A stretch of 64,000 bases of DNA from Enchytraeus crypticus (Eukaryota; Annelida; Clitellata; Enchytraeida; Enchytraeidae), in contig CAJHZI010000533.1 of NCBI GenBank assembly GCA_905160935.1, positions 1,950,001 to 2,014,000 on the forward strand. Direction: 5' to 3'. The notes under the pieces are model-generated. The model searched no databases. It was given only the letters and a program-made list of their open reading frames with translations, and was not told the origin of the DNA. The position numbers and the translations under genes were made by a program. Positions within the stretch are counted from its first letter, which is position 1. Each line of letters opens with the position of its first letter. This document shows positions 29,353-40,064 of the stretch, one piece after another.

Positions 29353-29995
29353 AAAATCGATGAGCAGAATATGGATGGGTACTAGCGGAATGGATGTTTA
29401 CCAGTTGGTCTCAGTTAATGGACATTTAGTACATTAGACAGCATCAACATATAACGTAACATTGCAAAATCAGAGCAAAACTGAGGCGCTGGGCCCTTTT
29501 AGGAAATTAAATGTGTAAAATGCTAGAAAATGTAAACGTTGATGATTGATAGAGGAATGTCAATCTCTTTAGAATTTTAAAATTCATCCAAATGTAAACA
29601 AGCATACCATCGAATTATACACAATTAAGCCTAAGAACTAATTATTGGTGTACATAAAGAAGTGTCAAATACATTTAGATGAAGTATAGATATGTAAATA
29701 TAAAATAATAAAAACAAGGTACTACAATTGGAAATTTGAAATTTACATAAATTTTCAGTACATAAATCTGATATAAAACCATGAACTGATTTAGAGTTAG
29801 TTGTTGCCTCCAACGGGGTACAAGGTGTTACACTACATAGCTTGGTTGAGCGATAATAAGAGTAGTGTAAATTACTGTAGTATAGAAGCTATATAGCGGG
29901 AAAATGGTTAGAATTAGTGGTAATGCCTTCTTGCATTGAAGTTAGAGGGTTAAGGCATGTATCAATAGAAATGCGATTTGAATGACACGAATAAA
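29353..29995. other. Non-coding, nothing recognised
   Basis: AT-rich sequence without gene signals. Confidence 0.5.
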
Positions 29996-29997
29996 GC

Positions 29998-30134
29998 CGG
30001 TAAAGCTAATGTTAACTTCAGTTTCCTCACTCCAAAGCGATGTCAGAGACGGAGAGTCCAGGATTTGAACCCCGCACATACTGATCCGCGGTCGAATATC
30101 TTTTACCGACATCGCCACTGGCTCCAGCCAATAA
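29998..30134 (-). mobile_element. tRNA-derived SINE (family A)
   Basis: TAAAGCTAATGTTAACTTC, CAGGATTTGAACCCCGCAC, CATCGCCACTGGCTCCAGCC, in reverse orientation. Confidence 0.85.
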
Positions 30135-30164
30135 AAATATAGGCCTATTAATAATTGTATTCTT

Positions 30165-30245
30165 CGATTGCGCTGCCTAACGGCAGGTCTATGACTCTTC
30201 CAACTAATTCTATCATCATCCTTCCTTTTCAACTCTATATATAAA
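30165..30245 (-). mobile_element. LINE 3'-hairpin fragment
   Basis: GCGCTGCCTAACGGCAGGTC corresponds, reversed, to the CTGCC..GGCAG hairpin of the LINE 3' ends, followed by a short 3' region. Diverged. Confidence 0.4.
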
Positions 30246-30870
30246 TAGTGCATAGTCTATAGCCACTGGGCATATGGCTCGTAGCCTATAGCCTATATAT
30301 TATGCTACTGTAGCTTTTCTGTAGGATGATTTACAGTTTTACACAATGTAATCAGTTGAAATAGCGCAAGCTACCAAAAGGCAATATTTAGACACTATGT
30401 ATAGGTTGAAGTAAAATTGAGTTAAAAGACCACTTTTGCTAAATTCAAATGTATTTCTCGATTTATTTACGTAGTGAAATGTTTTCGTAGTCATGATTGC
30501 TTTATGGTGCGTTTAGCAGCTGCATGAGCTCATGAAACTATAGTTCATTTCTAATTTAAGTAGTCTAATATTCTAAATAAACTCCTCAGAAGACGTTTTT
30601 AAAATAAATTCAGCGAATTCCTTCAAGAAGCTCTATTGCTGTCCTATTTCGCACGTAATATTTGACTTTTTAGTATTTATTTAAACAAAATCTAATCGAA
30701 TTACTGACACTTTTCGTCGGGTAGAAATAATCTACCAGCGTCCTTTTCTGGTAGACAATGGTGCAAAATGAGTGTTGTTTGTGGTTATAGTGAACTTAGT
30801 GTTTCGTAGCAAAACTATAGCAGCGTAAGACGAGGTACTTATTAGATTCCCTCACAAATCGAAACTGCAA
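30246..30870. other. Non-coding, nothing recognised
   Basis: No frame or repeat identified with confidence. Confidence 0.5.
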
Positions 30871-30875
30871 GATAG

Positions 30876-31220
30876 CTATATTGCGGGTGGATTGACAGGC
30901 CTGCCGTTATTGATGCCTAGCGAAGCTGTGATTCCAGAAGAAGACCTACTTGTTGCAGCAGTAGATGGTGTAGGGAACGCTGAAGCCGTAGGTAAACTTG
31001 TTGGCGTGGTCCAGGATGTGGGAAAATTAGGCGATGAAGATGAACCAGACGATGTTGGCGGATTGTTGTTGGGTATTCCAGAAGATCTCACAGTGGTTGA
31101 AGTTGTTGTTGTTGTTGTTGTCTGTAATGAAATAGGAGATGACAATCCGTTATTTACGGAACTTGATGTTGTCGAGAAAATCGTAGAAAGAATCGGTTGA
31201 TCACTTTTCATCGGTATAAC
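30876..31220 (-). CDS. Thr/Ser/Pro-rich (mucin-like) segment, candidate exon
   Basis: A minus-strand frame of about 115 codons rich in Thr, Ser and Pro (QTTTTTTTSTT, NNNPPTSSGSSSS, FPTSWTTPTSLPTASAFPTP), ending TAG at 30876. This composition suits an O-glycosylated stalk. A possible acceptor TTAAAG|GTT at 31221 is phase 0, the same phase as the donor of the signal-peptide exon at 34524 on the same strand, so the two could be one secreted gene. The frame on the other strand (Val/Asp/Glu-rich) is the complement and cannot be fully excluded. No domain recognised. Confidence 0.35.
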   Translation of the reverse strand, partial: VIPMKSDQPILSTIFSTTSSSVNNGLSSPISLQTTTTTTTSTTVRSSGIPNNNPPTSSGSSSSPNFPTSWTTPTSLPTASAFPTPSTAATSRSSSGITASLGINNGRPVNPPAI

Positions 31221-31504
31221 CTTTAACATAGAAGATTTTTATCGTCAATTAAGATAATTGACAATAGAAGAGTTAATGCTAATATGCAATATAATGATCG
31301 CACTCAGTGATTTTTAGAAATGCTATTAAGGAAAAACTGAAAAATTAGGTAATTGTGATAAAAAGTTATAAGTGAACTCCGGATTAGTCAAAATTATTAT
31401 TACTGCATTTCCGAGAAACGAAGAGTAAGCTTATTTATTTCCGATATTCCTCTGTAAAATATTATTTTAACTCAATATGGACATACGCACAAGCACACGC
31501 ACAC

Positions 31505-31523
31505 GAGCGCGCACCTCAGTATA

Positions 31524-31606
<83 letters not shown>
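31505..31606. repeat. (CA)n-(TA)n compound microsatellite
   Basis: About 30 CA units run directly into about 22 TA units. Confidence 0.95.
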
Positions 31607-31608
<2 letters not shown>

Positions 31609-32320
31609 TCTAATGGTAATATGGAATTGATACTGAAACGGACGCGAATTACATGGGTTTCCCTGCTGAGGAGGGAAGATTGGGCTGTTAGGTTACTTCT
31701 GATTTATTCTATATTTACAGAACTTGAGACCATTTCTAACATTTCATATTATATTACAAACATTCACATATATATGCATACATGTCTCTAAACTAATTCA
31801 TTAATGGCTTGTGACAGATACCGTTCACTTATTAAAATGTAACTTCTAAGCTAATACTTATATGATCTTTAATTCACCAAAATACACGGCAGTATAAACA
31901 GAACAAGAAGTGAATAATAATGCACGAACAGAACAACAGAAACCACGGATTAACCATTAAACAGTCCTTATAAATATAATTCGACCACATTACTCAGATA
32001 GACGCTGTCGTCCAGATAAGACTTCGACAACCCTATGGAAAGACTAAGTAAAACTCAGTTGCTAACTAAAGACATAACTAAGCTACTATCTAAGAACTAC
32101 TAGAGAATTGAGAGTAGAGAGAGAGAGAGATACCTTGCGAACTGGAACAAATAGGAAGCCGTTTATATAGTATCCTACATGAAGAAAGGCGGGCGCATGC
32201 GCACTTGACTGGATTTGAATCCACGAACAACTACATGCCAAGTCAAAGGACAAAGAGATATAGGATAGGAAAATAACCAGTAACAATAGAGAATGATACA
32301 CAGGCCTGCTTTCATTCCAC
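31607..32320. other. Non-coding, nothing recognised
   Basis: Contains a short (GA)n at 32112-32130. Frames here lack coding character. Confidence 0.5.

Positions 32321-32361
<41 letters not shown>
32320..32361. repeat. (TA)n microsatellite, tail of SINE family B
   Basis: TA run directly at the 3' end of the minus-strand SINE below. Confidence 0.85.
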
Positions 32362-32363
<2 letters not shown>

Positions 32364-32727
32364 TTCAGTACACTGCCAAGTGGCAGGTTCAAGGTACATA
32401 TTCATACTCAAAGTCTGCTGTCTCGCTCCATAAGAACACTCCTTAGATCAACAAGTTAATCCCTTCACAAAGTCTATGCCTTATCCATACCATATAGCTT
32501 GAGAAAAGTATGGCTTCTGAGGTGGTTTCCCGTTACCTTCCTCAGTTAGATGGATTAATTGCCATTTAATCCCTGGGGGAAAGTATTTCTTGGTGAGGTG
32601 GGTCCCCTCTTACCATCCTCAGCTCCTGCCTTAGTCGCCTCTTACGTACACGCAGCAGATTGTTTGCGGTAGGCCTATTCTGCAGTGGTCCAACCACACC
32701 CGAGCACAACACGGGGCAATACTGCAT
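32362..32727 (-). mobile_element. SINE family B, full-length copy
   Basis: Minus strand: 5' head CCCCGTGTTGTGCTCGGGTG, then TACGTAAGAGGCGACTAAGG, a body with GGTAACGGGAAACCACCTC, and a 3' end ACCTTGAACCTGCCACTTGG CAGTG followed by (TA)n. Other copies: 37423-37787, 58086-58445, partial 56932-57072 and 42650-42790. The 3' hairpin matches that of the LINE at 13759. No pol III boxes recognised with confidence. Confidence 0.75.
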
Positions 32728-32736
32728 ATATATATT

Positions 32737-32781
<45 letters not shown>

Positions 32782-32963
32782 ATATATACAGTATATATAT
32801 ACATATATATATATATAGATATATATATATATATATATATATATGTCCATATATATACATATATAAATATATAAAAGACATGTATATATAGTCCATATAT
32901 ATAATGTATATAATGGAGATATATATAAATAACATGTATAAAATATATGTATATAATATATAT
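32728..32963. repeat. (TA)n-rich tract
   Basis: TA/TATG simple sequence lying between a SINE B and a SINE C copy. Confidence 0.9.
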
Positions 32964-33245
32964 AACCCCGTGTTGTGTCCGAGTTGTTTTTAAGAATTGA
33001 CCAACCGGTGACTGCACGTGACGTAGAAGGTGACTAAAACACTAAGATCCATTCCAACGTCAGAAAGGGCATTCGGTTGGTCAGTGCCTAGGCTCCAGAA
33101 ATTGCTACAAAAATTTAAACGAATGGAAAGTCTCAAATAGGGGATTGACTGATGATATGATGTAGGACAGAGAGGATTTGAGACAGCCCATTCGTATCCC
33201 GACCCTAGTTAAACTGGGATTCAAGGGAAGCTGATGATGATGATG
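32964..33245 (+). mobile_element. SINE family C, full-length copy
   Basis: 5' head CCCCGTGTTGTGTCCGAGTT, then GTGACTGCACGTGACGTAG, GGTGACTAAAACACTAAGAT, body with GGCATTCGGTTGGTCAGTG, AGGGGATTGACTGATGATAT, CGTATCCCGACCCTAGTTAA, 3' end CTGGGATTCAAGGGAAGCTG then (GAT)n. The head is homologous to SINE family B, the rest is not. Confidence 0.75.
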
Positions 33246-33287
33246 CATATAATAAAATAAAGAAATAAAAGGAATAGATTATTACAA

Positions 33288-33613
33288 TAATATATATGTA
33301 TATATGCATATATACTATATATAATACATGTATATAAATATATTATATGTGTAGGCCTATATATACATGTATAGTATATATCATATCATATATATAATAT
33401 AAATATATATATATATATATATAATTATATATTATATTAAAAAAAATATATATATAATATATAATATACATATAAATATATTTTTATATATACATAATTA
33501 TTTATATATATAGGCCTACATGTACATGTATAAATATACATGTATATATATATAAATATATGTATAATTGTATATATATATATATATACATATATACAAT
33601 GTATATATAAATA

Positions 33614-33654
<41 letters not shown>

Positions 33655-33658
33655 ATGC

Positions 33659-33690
<32 letters not shown>
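33288..33690. repeat. (TA)n-rich tract
   Basis: About 400 bp of TA/TATG/TAAATA simple sequence. Long frames on both strands (Tyr/Ile repeats) are artefacts. Confidence 0.95.
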
Positions 33691-33702
33691 TGGAATATCT
33701 TC

Positions 33703-33830
33703 CGAAATATGTCGCCGATGTCGGAAAGCTATTCAACCGCGGATCAGTATGTGCGGGGTTCAAATCCTGGGCTCGCCCGTCACTGACATCGCTTACGAGT
33801 GAGGAAACTGATGTTAACATTAGCTTTACC
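33703..33830 (+). mobile_element. tRNA-derived SINE (family A)
   Basis: GCCGATGTCGGAAAGCTATT, GGTTCAAATCCTGGGCTCGC, ACTGATGTTAACATTAGC. Sits at the edge of the (TA)n tract. Confidence 0.85.
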
Positions 33831-33834
33831 TCAG

Positions 33835-34460
33835 AATGTGTCCTATCCAACTCTTTTTCCTATTTCTTAATACATTTATCAGTTGTCCATCTGTACCAAC
33901 TCTCTCCAGAACTTCCTCATTTGGAACCTTTGTGTCCAGCTAATCCTCTCCATTCTTCTCCATATCCACATTTCCAGTGCCTCTAGTTTCCTAATATCTT
34001 CCTTCCTTAGTGTCCAGTTTTCACATCCACATTATAGCGTGATCAAAACCAAGGTTTTCACTATCTTTATCTTCGAGTCTTTTTTACAGACTTTTGTTAA
34101 AAGTTCTTTCCTATTACCAAATGCTACTCTCACATTCCGTCATCGGTTAAAGAACAACCCAAATATTTGAAACTCCTTACCTGTTCCTATTTCGTACCAT
34201 TTATTGTGATTTTAACTTCACCTTTATCTTGACACTCTCACCACTTTGGTATTTTTGATATTAATGTTCATTCCATATCTCAATGCCTTATCATTTAGCA
34301 TACCTTCTGCAGTTAGTCACGTTGCTCGCTACCATTCCTTGGTCATCTGCAAATCGTCCATCTTGTAACAATTTTCTTCCTTTTTTCTTTCTTCCATGTC
34401 TTCCAAGGCTTCCTTCATCATTGCCTCATCGCAATGACGGAGGGAGCCATGGAAGACGTG
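33835..34460 (-). pseudogene. LINE reverse transcriptase C-terminal half, relic
   Basis: In reverse matches 14180-14720: the catalytic-loop region near 34340 (reverse of GCAGATGACCAAGGAATGG), the KVMRV and FKYLG regions, then the WTLRKEDIRKLEA and MWIWRRMERI region near 33960-34010 and NEEVLER near 33920. Several frameshifts. The left end abuts a family A SINE. Confidence 0.75.
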
Positions 34461-34523
34461 TGCTTACATATGAGAACAAATAGTACTTTTACTTATTTAT
34501 ATTAGATATTATAGATACATTAC

Positions 34524-34847
34524 CTTATAATGGAGGCAATTTGCTCTATTGCTGAATGACGTCACCGGACTCATGAATATCTGACACACTCTGACGTCAG
34601 CGATGACGTTGAAGCTTAGACAAGTGACGTCTCTTAGACATATCTGGGCGCACGCTAATCTGAGAGATGTTTGTGATCTTGTTGAAGATAGTTGATACTG
34701 TTTGAAAACATTGCTGTCAGCGCAAATAGGGTAATTTAAATCCAGCCATCTTTTCAAGGCATATTTAACTTCTCTTGCTAACCAGTATTCGCTGTTTCCA
34801 ACTCCAATGAAAGGCATGACCAGTAACAATGCCAGGATGGTCTTCAT
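34524..34847 (-). CDS. Secreted protein exon: signal peptide plus apple/PAN-like module
   Basis: Minus-strand ATG at 34847 opens MKTILALLLVMPFIGVGNS, a clear signal peptide. About 85 residues follow, with CAQICLRDVTCLSFNV, VCQIF and NCLHYK. The C-x3-C and spaced C..C..C pattern suits a PAN/apple fold, which mediates protein or carbohydrate binding in extracellular proteins. The frame would stop 12 bases after an excellent donor AAG|GTAATG at 34523, so this is probably a first exon (108 codons, phase 0) of a longer gene. Downstream exons lie at lower coordinates; the Thr/Ser/Pro-rich frame at 30876-31220 is a phase-compatible candidate. Exact family not known to me. Confidence 0.6.
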
Positions 34848-34859
34848 GTTTTCATTGAT

Positions 34860-35340
34860 TGTTTTAAGAATATTTGTAAAATAATTTCTCGTTACACTCT
34901 TTGACTTCTCAGGTTTGCTAAAATTTAAAAATCATATCATTACTGTGTAGATAGATATGTCAATATTGTTTCTCTGCTAAATCTGTAATGAAATTTGCCC
35001 GATACTATGAACAACTCCATGACTCTCTAAATGTACCCAAAGTTTCCTGGAAATCTGTTACATTTCGACACTCTGAATTAATTTAATCTAATAATATAAT
35101 TAGTAAATGATATTATTCATATTAGGACTACAAATTTAATAAGTCATTAATATTTTGATTCTAAATTTATGTTTAGTTTCTAAGCAATGGAGCATTTATA
35201 TTATAGGCCTATTCAATACATTTAGAACTATTTAAATTTAATAATTTCACAAAATCGCAACGTTAACTGCAATACTATTATTGGGCTATTCGCAACAAAT
35301 TACGAACGCACAATTTCGATTTTATTTAAGAAAAATCGTG
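34860..35340. other. Upstream region of the secreted-protein exon, nothing recognised
   Basis: AT-rich. A promoter for the minus-strand exon may lie here, but no motif stands out. Confidence 0.4.
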
Positions 35341-35344
35341 GTCA

Positions 35345-35545
35345 TCCTTAGTTGGCTTTCACAAAACTATACCTTGTCCGTACTTTAACGAAACTTATAC
35401 AGATTGGGAGAAATATGACTTCTGATGTAGTTTCACGTTGCCTTCCTACGTGTTGGCTTAGAGTGTGTTTGCTGCATTTTACGGTTGATCTATTTTTTCA
35501 GAGGCTCGGCACAACACGGACATTACTTCATGTATCATGATGTGT
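35345..35545 (-). mobile_element. SINE family B/C relic
   Basis: ATATGACTTCTGATGTAGTT, CGTTGCCTTCCTACG and GAGGCTCGGCACAACACGG are decayed versions of the family B body and of the shared 5' head in reverse. Confidence 0.45.
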
Positions 35546-36895
35546 ATAATTTTGAACTACCTATGACCTGAATAAATTTGTCAACTTTATTTATAAAAAA
35601 ATTTATTGAGCATGTTAGTCTAATTCATTTCTGGTTCTTCACATCTGTGCTAACTATTTAAGTAAAACCAAAAATGTAAGCTTCATTTGAGTTAGTAATT
35701 AATCCCAAAGTTAACTGGCGCATGCATTTTATCACTCGTTTTTCCTTAATGAAACTCTTCATTTCAACATCTTTCAGACAAACACTTTGCTGGTGGAGAA
35801 ATGCTAAAAATTTGGCAAATTGTAGGTTTCCATGGATGCAGCAAATATTTTTAATGCTATTTCTTACTTGACTTTTTATAACCATAACGCGAATGAGCTA
35901 ATTTTGCTTTCACAATATTTCTTGAGTAAATTAAACAGGAACATATACTACACCGAACAATTGAATTAATATTTGGTTCTAATCAGCCGAAAGCTTTAAG
36001 GAGCTTGGGATGCCAAAGCCTGTCTTTAAACGTCAATCATTACTTGAATGCTGGGCTAAATTGTTCTCAATAATAAAGGCTATGAAGCTTAGTACGGGTG
36101 GAACCCCCATCTACAATTCGATCTTGAATTTTGAAAGTATGAGAAAACTTGGTATTGAGCCAGAAACTGTTTATTTCTGTATTGTTTAGTAATTATTGCA
36201 ATTTCGAGTCTAAATCTGCCAGTCAAGAACTTAATCCTATCAATTTTTTATCCTAATTATATTCGCCAATATCCTATACACGACGAAATCTTGACAGCAA
36301 TTATAAATCTCTTCAAGTATTTCAACTTTACTCGCTCTTCGCCTCTAACCTACCGACGATCCTTCTACATGAAATTGTGCTTATATCAATGGCTGAAATG
36401 TCAATATACGCATAGAAATTGATTAATACTTAACGGAGAATTAATTTCATGGATACATAATACTCTAATAACAAAAATTAACTATTAAGCAAAAATATTT
36501 TAGCCAAATTCTACATAGTTTTAAAATTATTAAAATGAATTTCTTTAATTGCAACTTAATCGAGGAACACCGAAAACGAAATTGCTATTAAAATTACGAA
36601 TTCTGTTTAAAAAATGCATTCTGGCCTAAATTGAAAGTGTGACAGTTCAAGAGATGAGCGATTGAGTGGAATTGGTAGAAAATTGGTATACTTACTGCGA
36701 TGATTAAATATAAAAATTACATAAAAGCTAAATTGAGATTTCATAATGAGGGTCGTTTTTCAGAAACAAACTGGTTAGTCGAGGGAATGCTCTTTAAATG
36801 TGAGTGTGGAGATGGATTTAATGTCGACATATGAATTTGTGTCATTAACATTTATTGTAACTCCTAAAAGATAGGTCTGTGTGCTCCCTTCTGCT
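35546..36895. other. Mostly non-coding; one short unexplained frame
   Basis: No repeats or domains recognised. At 35995-36189 (+) a frame without stops encodes FKELGMPKPVFKRQSLLECW and IYNSILNFESMRKLGIEPE, ending TAG. It has coding-like composition but matches no family I know. Confidence 0.4.
35995..36189 (+). CDS. Short hypothetical frame, unknown
   Basis: ATG at 36010, or an exon entered from an acceptor near 35984 (CTAATCAG). About 60-65 codons, balanced composition (KLFSIIKAMKLSTGGTP, MRKLGIEPETVYF), ending TAG at 36187. The A+T bias of the region makes an accidental frame of this length possible. No signal peptide, membrane segment or domain seen. Confidence 0.18.
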   Translation, partial: FKELGMPKPVFKRQSLLECWAKLFSIIKAMKLSTGGTPIYNSILNFESMRKLGIEPETVYFCIV

Positions 36896-36897
36896 CA

Positions 36898-37025
36898 GAT
36901 CATCATCGTCATCTTCTTCATCATCATCGTCATCGTCATCATTATCAACGTTATCGTGATCGTCGTCGTCATCAGCATCATCATCGTCATCGTCATCATT
37001 ATCATCATTGTCATTATATCATCAT
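36898..37025. repeat. (ATC)n/(GTC)n degenerate triplet array
   Basis: CATCGTCATC-type triplets. This is the expanded reverse-strand tail of the SINE C copy that follows. Confidence 0.85.
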
Positions 37026-37262
37026 CATCCTCCCTTGAATTCCAGTTTAACTAGGGTCGGGATACGCGTAGACCTTCTTTTCCATTCGTTTAATGGAATA
37101 TCGTTTCAATTTCTGGAGACTATGAGCTCACCAAAAGAATTCCCTTACTGAAGTTGAATTGGATCTTAGTGCCTTGTCGCCTTTAAATATACTTGCAGTC
37201 TAGGGTTGGTCTATTCTTCAGCAACCCGAACACAACACAAGTAAATTTTACTCATGCATAAT
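37026..37262 (-). mobile_element. SINE family C, minus-strand copy
   Basis: CCTCCCTTGAATTCCAGTTT, ACTAGGGTCGGGATACG, TTGGTCTATTCTTCAGCAAC, CCGAACACAACAC. The tail at the left is the triplet array. Confidence 0.7.
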
Positions 37263-37422
37263 TTATTCTGGGGCTTATTAACACTTTCTTTACCATTGAT
37301 CTTAAAAGTCATGAAATATAACTAAATACTATATAGCCTTGTTAAGTTTGACTCAATTAAATGCGAATTGAAGATGTTTGGTAATAGACTATGTTTATTG
37401 AAATTTAAATTAGGCATCTTCT

Positions 37423-37787
37423 TCAGTGCACTGCCAAGTGGCAGGTTCAAGATACATATTCATAGTCAAGTCTGTTTTCTCGCTCCATAAGAGCACTCCT
37501 TAGATCAACAAGTTAATACCTTCACAAAGTCTGTGCCTTATCCATACCTTATGTAGCCTATAGCCTAGGAAAAATATGGCTTATGAGGTGGTTTCCCGTT
37601 GCCTTCCTCAGTTTGGTGGATTAATTACCATTTAATCCAGGGGGAAAATATGTCATGGTGAGGTGAGTCCCCTCTTTCCATCCTCAACTCCTCCTGACTT
37701 TAGTCGCCTCTTACGTACACGCGGCAGATTGTTTGCGTTTGCCCTATTCTGCAGTGGTCCAACCACACCCGGGCACAACACGGGGTA
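37423..37787 (-). mobile_element. SINE family B, full-length copy
   Basis: From the left: CAGTGCACTGCCAAGTGGCA GG, CATAGTCAAGTCTG, CTTCACAAAGTCTGTGCC, GAGGTGGTTTCCCGTTGCC, GTCGCCTCTTACGTACACG, CGGGCACAACACGGGG. Very similar to 32362-32727. Confidence 0.8.
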
Positions 37788-37819
37788 AATTAGGCATATA
37801 GTCATTAATTACTTAATTA

Positions 37820-39694
37820 CACTGGTCTACAAAAAAAATTTCGGAGCGCACAAACAATGGCATAGGGTGTCTTTAGTAGAGTTTTGTAAGCTGTTTTCAA
37901 ATCTGTTTTCCATTTTTCTCTATCACCCTCAGTTTTTGAGGTATCTCATTTTGAAATTTTACCAACTACGCACCAAAATAAGCATTATATTAATATGTAA
38001 TTCTATTAACATTTACAACCAAATTTGTATTAATCTTAGTAAAACGTTCAGATAAGGTAAAAACGTTAAGTAAACTTAGTCCAGCCTATAAATACGTCTA
38101 CAGAACTACTTATAATTTCTATAATCTCTTAGATTTTTACTTTCTCCTATGTTCTGCATCCGGGTCATCACGCTACAACGTCCGGCAATAGTCTGCGAGC
38201 ATTGAGGCATTCCATTTACCTTGGTAACGTGACTCCGTGATTGATATGTCCAGCTGGAATATAATCTCCATGTTCATCCCTAACAGCTCCGAGGTTTTCT
38301 GGAAAGAAGTCAATATGGGAATCCAAGAAGTGTATTTTCGGTGACATATTGCATCCCATTAGCCGATAGCACTGCAGCATATTCCTTACGCATTTTCTGC
38401 AGTTAGGAACATGATGGTTTCCCAGAACACCACTAACCACAGCCTTAAAGGTTCTCTTCTGCAGCAGATTCCCTTCCTTCCATCTTAATGCCAGTAGTTC
38501 TGATTGAGATTTTGACAGAGACAATTCACGCACAAGATCATTCAGTTTGCCAGTTGTTTTCAGGTGAGGCTCGCTATTGTCATCCTGGATGTAATCTGAG
38601 TCATATATTGTATCCGGCGTTATTCACATCAGGCTCTTTCTCAGCTGCAGGAACATACGACACATGTGGTTGAGGTACTGGAAGACCCTCACCATGTGGG
38701 ACTGGTCTCCTGACAGAAGCAATATCACTTCATGTGATACCACTACGATTATTGATATGGAAGCCAGCTATTTTGGTTAAACAGAAGTAGCAGTCAGTGA
38801 CATGATCAAGAAGCTCACACCACACCATGGGGACAGCAAATGGCATAGCTTTTCTTCTTCCACGCAGCCATTTACCGCGTGATACTGAGCATGTAGAACA
38901 GCTTACATGTGGAGCTCACTGTTTATATTGATTGCCCATTTTACAACCAGAGTAAAGATGATATGCAGCTCGATCATGGATTGAGATCTTTCTCATGTTC
39001 GTCTTGGGCACAAACTCTCCACAAACGTAGCAGAACTTGTCTGGATCGCTCACACAAAAACGCCTAGTAGACTTTGATGATCCTCCAGTGCGGTCTATAA
39101 TTGACGTTGACGTTGCAGCCATTTTTGCAAGAGACCGAAGGTAGGAAGGTGGTTTTTGTGCTTAACGTCAAGGTTCAGAAGCTCCCAAAGGCTTTTCAGG
39201 ACGATACGACACACTCAAGCTACTGTCGCAAATCTTGTACACGCTGACTATAACTTAACAAGTTAAACTTGCAAAATAATTAAAATTGGCGTGTATTGCA
39301 TTTATTAATTGCAGGCGAAGTAAAATTGTGGTGTTTAATTAAGTTACTACATTCTCTCATTATAGAGCTTACTAGACTGTTGAAATTACATAAAAAGTAG
39401 AAATCCATTCTACTTAGTTAATATTTAACTTTTTTCTCTAACATATAAGTTATATAAAAATATTATAGTACTAAATTGAATTTATATAATTATATATACA
39501 TGTAGAATACATATTTTGACTAAAATATTAGTTCAAAAATTATAATTTTGTAAAGCTTTAAAATGATACAAGTCTCAATATCTCAACTACTGAGGGTGAT
39601 AGAGCAAAACCAAAAGCAGATTTGAAATCAGCGCAAAAAATTACAAAAGAAAAGTATAATGTTGTAAGTTGTGCAAAATTTCTGTAAATCAGTG
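37820..39694. mobile_element. CACTA-like (EnSpm) DNA transposon, degraded, 3-bp TSD
   Basis: Left end CACTGGTCTACAAAAAAAAT and right end ..ATTTCTGTAAATCAGTG are inverted counterparts. Further inside, both arms contain TCAAATCTG and CTCTATCACCCTCAGT in matching inverted positions, so the terminal inverted repeats run about 150 bp with divergence. TTA flanks each side, a 3-bp duplication as expected for CACTA elements, whose ends start CACTA/CACTG. The interior holds minus-strand remnants of a protein (38170-39122). Confidence 0.65.
38170..39122 (-). pseudogene. Decayed transposon-borne Cys-motif protein
   Basis: Minus strand: ATG at 39122 opens MAATSTSIIDRT, then KFCYVCGEFVPK (C-x2-C) and HDRAAYHLY, and a frameshift/stop near 38916. 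In other frames AMPFAVPMVW, DHVTDCYFCLTKIAG (second C-x2-C), RRPVPHGEGLPVP. Then NDLVRELSLSKSQSELLALR WKE, and finally NMLQCYRLMGCNMSPKIHFL and FFPENLGAVRDEHG. I recall this arrangement from a recurrent uncharacterised protein family in many invertebrate genomes, from which a large central part is missing here between NLLQKR and FKAVVSG. Non-functional copy. Its position inside CACTG-type inverted repeats suggests that the family is carried by a DNA transposon. Confidence 0.6.
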
Positions 39695-39990
39695 TTATTA
39701 TACTGGTACAATGGTACTGCAATGGCACCGTAGTACAGTCAGACTGTACTGACCAGTTCTTAGAGTTATTAAGCGGTCAGTTGATTGACTCATCTCATAA
39801 TGTAAATGTTGTACATAATAATTAACATACAGTTTTAATATATCATGTAGGCTGTAGTCTTACGCCGTTCCCTAATATGTAAAGCTGTTTCCTCTAATGT
39901 CATCATTAGTATAAAAATATATAATTTATAATGTTATTATCGGTATTTTGTGAGAATTAATTAAATACTCGATCAAGCTGCTATTATTTT
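39695..39990. other. Non-coding spacer
   Basis: AT-rich with no gene signals, between the CACTA-like element and the next retrotransposon. Confidence 0.5.
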
Positions 39991-40038
39991 TATATGGGAT
40001 CAATGAACAGCAAAAAGTGTGGACTACCAAGTAGAAAT

Positions 40039-40064
40039 CAAAATAATAATAATAATAATAATAA
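40039..40064. repeat. (AAT)n at retrotransposon 5' junction
   Basis: Seven AAT units directly before the first coding bases of the R4/Dong-like element. Confidence 0.85.

Noticed and set aside
30892..31200. Plus-strand Val/Asp/Glu-rich frame
   Set aside because: Complement of the Thr/Ser/Pro-rich minus-strand frame, whose composition is more protein-like; neither is certain.
32566..33850. Multiple Tyr/Ile-repeat frames on both strands
   Set aside because: Pure translation of (TA)n and (TATG)n simple sequence.
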